Positions 58,306 to 64,000 of a stretch of 64,000 nt of DNA are shown here, piece by piece (position 1 is the first letter of the stretch; each line of letters begins with the position of its first letter). The DNA comes from Dactylorhiza incarnata. Lineage: Eukaryota > Streptophyta > Magnoliopsida > Asparagales > Orchidaceae. The translations under genes and the position numbers were made by a program. The notes beneath the pieces are model-generated. The model had not been told where the DNA came from, did not search any database, and saw only the letters and a list, made by a program, of their open reading frames with translations. The stretch is taken from assembly GCA_033032865.1 (NCBI GenBank), contig JAWHQI010000272.1:434001-498000 (forward strand), read 5' to 3'.

Positions 58306-59657
58306 TGTTGGATCGGTCGGCGCCCTTAGAGGGGGGTGAATAAGGGTTTTCAAAAACTTTAGATTACATTTAAAGAACTTTGAAATATTGCAAGATTAAA
58401 GACATGAAATAAGTTAAGTAAAACAAAAAGAGACAAGCTTTATTAATGATAAATAAGTTTTACAAAACTTGATCTCGATGACGCTAGAGATCAGAGGCGA
58501 ATAATAAAAAAGCTCTTTTTGTTTTCTATCCCGACTCGCTTCCCCACAAACCGGTGGCCCTAGCCTTATCCTCCCCGGATTCAGCCTCAAGCCGCTCTAG
58601 CCAATCCTTCCCCGGATGTGGCCTCGAGCACCCCCTAGAACTAGCCTAGATCTAGTCGCCAACACGAGGCGAATTTCAGCCCTAAGTCTACTCCAGACCT
58701 AGTCACCAACACGAGGCGATTTCACTACCGTTTACAATGAAGAAAGAGAATTAAAATAACAAAACCTCCCTTAAGATGAACTTCTGAAGTCGGAGACGAA
58801 GATCCGCTGTAGAATCAGCGTTTGTTGAAGCGGACTTCGTCTGGATTCGGCGTGATGGAATTCTCCTTCAAAAATTGGCAGAGCTTCGCTGGGACCTCAA
58901 ATTTCGGCTAAGACAAGCCTCTGGAATTCTAGTACTCTCTCTCTCTGAGGTGTATGCAATGGGTGTGTGAAAACAAGAGGAGAGGGGGTCCTTTTATAGC
59001 CCAAGCGCTACCGCCGGCGCTAGCCCGGATTAGGAAAGATTTTGCGAGGCAGGATCTCCCATCCGCGGCAACGTTTTGCTCTATGCCTTTTGTGCGTCAC
59101 GCTACCGCCAGCGCTAGTAGCTACCGCCGGCGCTATCCCTGATTAAGTAACTTTTTGCGCGGCAGGATCTTCAATCCGCGGCAACCTTGCTTTTATTCCT
59201 TCTGTGTTCAGCGCTACCGCCGGCGTTATCCGCTACCGCCAGGCGTTAGCGCCTTCTATAATCAGCTCCTGGAATTACGCTATTCATCGCTAGCGTCATT
59301 CGTCGGAATTCATCGGGAGTTCTCGAGAACATTCGACGAATTGACTTAGCCGCACAATTTCCTTCACAAATCTGCCTTTTTGACTTCTGTCTGCATTCGT
59401 CGATATTCGTCTGGAGTTCACGAGAACATTCGACGAATAGACTTAGCCGCTAACAGTTCGTCGAACGACAGCTAGCGCCTGCGCTAGTGATATCGCCAGC
59501 GCTAGTGGCCATGATAGAATTCTGGCCTCAATTTTGGGGACAACCATCCTTGAGTCATGTGGACTTTGATTTCCTGCACACTTAAACACACAAGATCAAA
59601 TACACATAGGATTTGTTATTCTCAAACCTAGGAGATGCGGAAGACCATGTTCCAACA
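58306..59657 (-). repeat. 3' LTR of J
   Basis: LTR of 1352 bp, TGTTGGATCGG ... GTTCCAACA. The minus TATA (GCTATAAAAG) is at about 58991-59000. U3 directly upstream (59004-59510) has repeated GCTACCGCCGGCGCTAGC-like palindromic units and two copies of a block ending ATTCGACGAAT (about 59295-59345 and 59395-59445). Confidence 0.9.
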
Positions 59658-59670
59658 AACTCCCCCTTTT
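59658..59670 (-). other. polypurine tract of J
   Basis: Minus strand AAAAGGGGGAGTT next to the LTR start TGTTGG. Confidence 0.87.
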
Positions 59671-61879
59671 GATAATAACAAATCCATTAATGATAAATCA
59701 AAGCATTAATAAATAAGCATGATGAGACTATACTTGTGTGTGTGTGAGAGTGATGAGTTTAGGATAATTATTGATTTTAGCATTTAGAATTGCTCCCCCT
59801 AAATACATGCTCCCCCTAAGTGATTGCTCCCCTAATATGTAAGCTATCATCTGAATTTGTCATGTTGGGTTTATGATAGCGGGTTATATTTATCATGTTA
59901 GTTCTCCCCCTTTGTTATTAGCACAAGTGGGTAGGGAAACAAAGCACCAAAGAATTTGTAAATAGAAGAGAAGGCATGATCGAGCTTTTTAAGTAAATGA
60001 TAAGGAGTTATAGAATTGTTTTTCATCAAAATAGATCAGAGGTATGAGCATTACAAAATTTTCAGAGTTTTGAGCATAAAAGATTTTTATGTTTGAAGTA
60101 ACCAATAACAAGTGTTCCAAGTAAATCTATCACTTAATGAAAGATAGGAATTTTCAAGAATAAGTGATGATGCAAAGAATACAAGATATTAAATAAGCAT
60201 GAAAGCGCAAGGTAAAACACTTATATGGTTAAGATGCTGAAGACTTATAGCAATAAAAAAACATCAAATAGTAATGATAATCCAAAAAATATGAGTTAAC
60301 GTTCACAAAAGATGATCTTTTTGTAAATTATTTTGCAGTTAGATCTTTAAATTTGATAATAACCAAGCATGAAATAATATTTATCAAAAAGAAATTACTA
60401 CAATGTTACTTTAATTCATAATTCCAAAAACATACAAAACATTGTAGAACACATGCTAGGTTATCTAGTGCATTTTATAAATAAGAAGTAATATAGAATT
60501 AGCATTAGGATCCAATACTCATGAGAAGAAGTGTTATGGAAGATAATGATGTGCACATAAGTGTATTTTTGAGTAATATAGACAAATGGTTTAATCAAAA
60601 ATACAAGATATATATAAAGTATGAGCACAATAAAACACAAATAAGATTACTTCCACACACTTTAATGCACAATAAAAAAGTACAACTACCAAGGTGCTCT
60701 GCACACACAATGCTCATCAAGACTTATCAGGGTGCAAAGTAGTGCTTGGGGGATCACATATTTAAATTTAATATTGAAACTAGTGATCCGGTGTACTTAA
60801 GAGTAAGTGGTTTTTCTTATTTTTGAAAGAAAGATTTGATTTGCACAAGACACTTTACTATTCTTTCCAAGGTGCTCAACCTCACAATGCTTATTAAGAC
60901 TTATCAGGAGGTTCAAATAGTGCTTGGTGGAGTTATCTTTGTCATTTATTTTATAATTTTGTTTTGTACAAAGTTCTCCGAATACACTTGTTTTGCAAAT
61001 CAATAGAATTTATGAAAAAATATAACCACTTTTCTTAAATTTTTAAGAGTGCAAAATAAGGAGTGTAGGTAAGATATTTGTGCAATTTTAATTTATTTGT
61101 ACTAATACAAAACATACACAAGCATTCTTAGATTAAATACATATGTAGACAATGCCAAACAAAAGGTGAGTGAATAAATATCATTATCAAACATAAATCA
61201 TTTCTCATACTTAGAGGCATGCTAAGCTTGATCCTACACAACTTTTAAACTATAATTGATGCACATTTGAATCGATATATCAAAGCATGAAGAAAGACAA
61301 TGTCCAAAGTAGTTTGAAAAGATAAATTGCAACATTGTAGAGTTTCTAAATAATAGATTAAATCATGCTTGATTTTTCACAAAAAATCATACAGTTTTTT
61401 TTTTTGATAGTTTTAAAGTTTTATATTTTTGTATTTGATTTTAGCAAAGAAAAGCATATTTTTGTAATTTTTACTTTTGTAATTTTTATATTTGATTTTT
61501 GCATAAAGATGAACTTTAAGCAAAGGAAACAACACAAGCGAAAAAGAAAAACATATTTTTTGTAACTTGGTTTTTGTAGTTTTGTATTTGATTTTTCAAA
61601 AAATAAAGAAACACAGAAGTGCAAAACTAAGTAGAAAATATAGATTAATATATTTTTAGAAATTTTTCGAAATTTAAAAAATACAGAAAATAGAACATAG
61701 ACGCTAGCGCCTGCGGTAGCGCTAGCGCGGGAGACAGTGAACGATTTTTTAGGATTTTGGAAATTTTAATTTTGGATCTTGATTAAGTGTCCCAATAGTA
61801 GTTCCATGCTGAATTTGCAGATTTTTAAGAGATGTTTTGGATGGTTAAAAGTGAAGAAGCTTGTATTTGTGAGCATGTT
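59671..61879 (-). other. non-coding 3' segment of J
   Basis: 2.2 kb, AT-rich, with no plausible ORF. It contains a diverged direct repeat of about 68 bp (60689-60757 and 60867-60935, CCAAGGTGCTC ... ACTTATCAGG), T-rich runs near 61395-61610, and near 61702-61730 a GC-rich string sharing GCTAGCGCCTGCG with the LTR array. Other SIRE-type elements here have ORF3 in this place. Confidence 0.75.
60689..60935. repeat. direct repeat in 3' segment of J
   Basis: Two copies of a roughly 68-bp block about 178 bp apart, each with CCAAGGTGCTC, CACAATGCT, AAGACTTATCAGG and AGTGCTTGG. A decayed duplication. Confidence 0.85.
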
Positions 61880-64000
61880 TTAACTTGTAAGATCTAGCAC
61901 ACCTAACTCAAGTCGTAATAAACGAAATCGTGCATCGGGAAGAGGTTTAGTGAATATGTCAGCGAGTTGAGAGTCTGTCCCAATGAAGCTTTCTTTCTTA
62001 ATGTGATCCCTAATGAAATGATGACGAACGTCGATGTGTTTGGATCTAGAATGGTGTACAGGATTATATGTGAGGTTAATTGCACTTTTGTTGTCACATT
62101 TAAGATCTATGTTTTTGAGATGAAATCCAAAGTCCTCTAGTGTTTGGCTCATCCATAACGCTTGTGCACAGCAACTACCAAGTGCTATATATTCAGCCTC
62201 CGTGGTGGAGAGTGCAACCGAAGATTGTTTTCTACTAGACCATGCAACTAAAGAGGGTCCCAAAAAGTGACACGTACCGCTAGTGCTTTTTCTAACTAGT
62301 GAGCACCCGGCGTAGTCCGAATCGGAATAGCCGTGGAGTGTGAAAGAGTCATTATGTGGGTACCATAATCCTAGTTTAGATGACCCTATTAGATAACGAA
62401 AAATACATTTTACCGCTTTTAAATGAGATTCTTTTGGATTGGCTTGAAAGCGAGCACATAAACATACGGCAAACATTATATCTGGTCTAGATGCACTTAA
62501 ATAAAGAAGAGAACCTATCATTCCTCTATATAGTGTTTGATCAATAGAAATTCCAGATTCATCTTTTCCTAGTTTTAAAGAAGCACTCATAGGAGTAGAA
62601 GCTTGTTTAAGATTTTGAAATCCAAATCGTTTAAGCATATCGTGAACATATTTTGATTGACAAATAAAAATTCCATCAGTTCTTTGTAAAATTTGAAAAC
62701 CAAGAAAATATGATAGTTCTCCTACAAGACTCATTTCAAATTCCTTTTTCATTATTAAGACTACTTCATTACACAACTCTTCATTAGTGTCTCCAAAAAT
62801 GATGTCATCAACATATATTTGTAGAATAATTAATTCGTTATTTTTATGCTTAATGAAGAGTATGTTGTCTGCACATCCCATAACATAACCGTGCTCTAAC
62901 AAAAACGATGTAAGACGATCATACCATGCACGGGGCGCTTGTTTTAAACCATAAAGCGCTTTTTCTAATTTGTAAACCTGATTTGGAAATTTTTCATTTA
63001 TGAAACCGGGGGGTTGTTCTACATAAACTTCTTCTTTAATAAACCTGTTTAAAAAGGCACTTTTAACATCCATTTGAAATAATTTTATTCTTTTAAAACT
63101 CGCAAATGCCAAAAATATTCGTATAGATTCTAAGCGAGCTACGGGTGCAAAAGTTTCTTCAAAATCTACCCCCTCGATTTGTGAATAGCCTTGAGCAACT
63201 AAGCGTGCTTTATTTCTTACAATCCTAGATTCACCATCTAGCTTATTTTTAAAAATCCATTTTACGTCAATAATTGGATGACTAGATGGTCTTTCTACTA
63301 AATTCCAAACTTTATTTCTTTCAAATTGTCCTAACTCTTCATTCATTGCCAAAAACCAGAATTCGTCATTTAAAGTGGTGGAAACGTTTTTAGGTTCAAT
63401 TTCAGACACAAAGCAAATATTTGAAAATGTTTCATGAAGAGAGGACCGAGTTCTTACCCCAGTAGAAGGTTCCCCAATGACTAGCTCCTTTGGATGGTTT
63501 TTGGAGAAGTTTAGAATGCTTAGAGGTACATATTCATCTTCTTTTGACTTCTCCTCCTCTTCTTTGGACGGTTCTTCTTCGTCGTGCTCCAAGGATGGCA
63601 AAGGTTCATCATCGGTACCTGTAGGGAGCTTCTCTGCACATAGAACAAACTCATCAAATCTGACATTAATTGACTCTTCAACCTTGCTTGATCTTTTATT
63701 AAATATTCTATATGCTTTACTAGTTGAAGAATAACCAAGAAATATTCCTTCATCGCATTTTTCGTCAAATTTTCCTAAAGAATCTTTTGTATTAAGAATG
63801 AAGCATTTACATCCAAATACTCTAAAATACGATACGTTAGGTTTCTTTTGATAGTAGAGTTCATATGGTGTGAGAGTTAATGATGGGCAAAGCATAACTC
63901 TATTCATTACATAGCATGCAGTGCTTACGGCTTCTGCCCAAAAATACTTAGGTAATTTATATTCAGATAGCATTGTGCGTGCAAGTTCTTGTATTGTCCT
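61880..64000 (-). CDS. SIRE-type copia pol, 5' end outside window
   Basis: Open for 706 codons from the right edge to a stop at 61880-61882, without a break. The frame enters the window inside integrase (QELARTMLSEYKLPKYFWAE), passes the integrase C-terminal region with FRVFGCKCF and GIFLGYS, an acidic linker (Glu/Lys run near 63560), reverse transcriptase (about 63360-62500; QMDVKSAFLN and YVDD near 62805-62815), and RNase H with SDSDYAG, TEAEY and CDNKSA, ending ADIFTKPLPD. All catalytic Asp/Glu residues I looked for are present. These proteins make and integrate the element's cDNA; whether J is active depends on the unseen part. Confidence 0.95.
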   Translation of the reverse strand, partial: RTIQELARTMLSEYKLPKYFWAEAVSTACYVMNRVMLCPSLTLTPYELYYQKKPNVSYFRVFGCKCFILNTKDSLGKFDEKCDEGIFLGYSSTSKAYRIFNKRSSKVEESINVRFDEFVLCAEKLPTGTDDEPLPSLEHDEEEPSKEEEEKSKEDEYVPLSILNFSKNHPKELVIGEPSTGVRTRSSLHETFSNICFVSEIEPKNVSTTLNDEFWFLAMNEELGQFERNKVWNLVERPSSHPIIDVKWIFKNKLDGESRIVRNKARLVAQGYSQIEGVDFEETFAPVARLESIRIFLAFASFKRIKLFQMDVKSAFLNRFIKEEVYVEQPPGFINEKFPNQVYKLEKALYGLKQAPRAWYDRLTSFLLEHGYVMGCADNILFIKHKNNELIILQIYVDDIIFGDTNEELCNEVVLIMKKEFEMSLVGELSYFLGFQILQRTDGIFICQSKYVHDMLKRFGFQNLKQASTPMSASLKLGKDESGISIDQTLYRGMIGSLLYLSASRPDIMFAVCLCARFQANPKESHLKAVKCIFRYLIGSSKLGLWYPHNDSFTLHGYSDSDYAGCSLVRKSTSGTCHFLGPSLVAWSSRKQSSVALSTTEAEYIALGSCCAQALWMSQTLEDFGFHLKNIDLKCDNKSAINLTYNPVHHSRSKHIDVRHHFIRDHIKKESFIGTDSQLADIFTKPLPDARFRLLRLELGVLDLTS

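Larger units (their letters stand above)
58306..64000 (-). mobile_element. SIRE-type element J, 3' part
   Basis: Minus-strand copia element: 3' LTR 58306-59657, polypurine tract 59658-59670, a 2.2-kb non-coding 3' segment, and an intact pol running off the right edge. Bases before the LTR are agacg. It has no ORF3, unlike C, D and I. It is the best-preserved element in the window. Confidence 0.93.

Overview
The window is plant (angiosperm) nuclear DNA made almost entirely of LTR retrotransposons nested inside one another. The evidence is Ty1/copia pol with YVDD reverse transcriptase, SIRE/Maximus-type elements with a third (env-like) ORF, Ty3/gypsy elements of Tat-like and Tekay-like build, primer-binding sites of the plant iMet and Asp tRNA types, TG...CA LTRs and several target-site duplications (TSDs). 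I found no host protein gene, tRNA, rRNA or CRISPR. The species cannot be named from this sequence; a large-genome dicot is my guess. Element letters A to M are my own labels.

Left block (1-25.3 kb). Element A (minus, copia) runs off the left edge and sits in the ORF3 of C (plus, SIRE-type; LTR 4910-6229). C in turn sits in the integrase of G (minus, gypsy; 6230-9014, continuing at 20801-about 23.2 kb). G is also split by E (9015-20795), a coding-less LARD with a perfect TSD (ccacc). E carries in its 5' LTR a second non-autonomous element, F (13711-20041), which has a tandem CCHC zinc-knuckle ORF. From 23 to 27 kb lie AT-rich DNA, a copia gag relic and LTR-like debris.

Middle block (27-48.2 kb). 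Element I (minus, SIRE-type) has its LTR split by H (28507-32195, TSD gattt), a gag-only plus-strand element. The ORF3 of I lies at 32.6-34.7 kb. K (34881-36586) is a gypsy 3' end with a candidate antisense ORF and promoter. D (36587-48214) is a chimera: one LTR family plus ORF3 on the left, gag plus a different LTR family on the right, no pol. Inside its gag sits the complete copia element B (40648-46976).

Right block (48.2-64 kb). M (plus, gypsy) gives an integrase end, eleven 90-bp tandem repeats and an antisense spliced coding sequence. L (plus, chromovirus-like) has a 4.7-kb LTR. J (minus, SIRE-type) is inserted in L and carries the only long intact coding sequence, the pol at 61880-64000.

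Most striking pattern: in nearly every LTR family here, copia, gypsy and LARD alike, U3 just upstream of the TATA box carries a dense array of a short, family-specific, self-complementary motif. The motif differs from family to family, and in two elements the array length differs between sister LTRs. This cross-family convergence is the best candidate for something undescribed.
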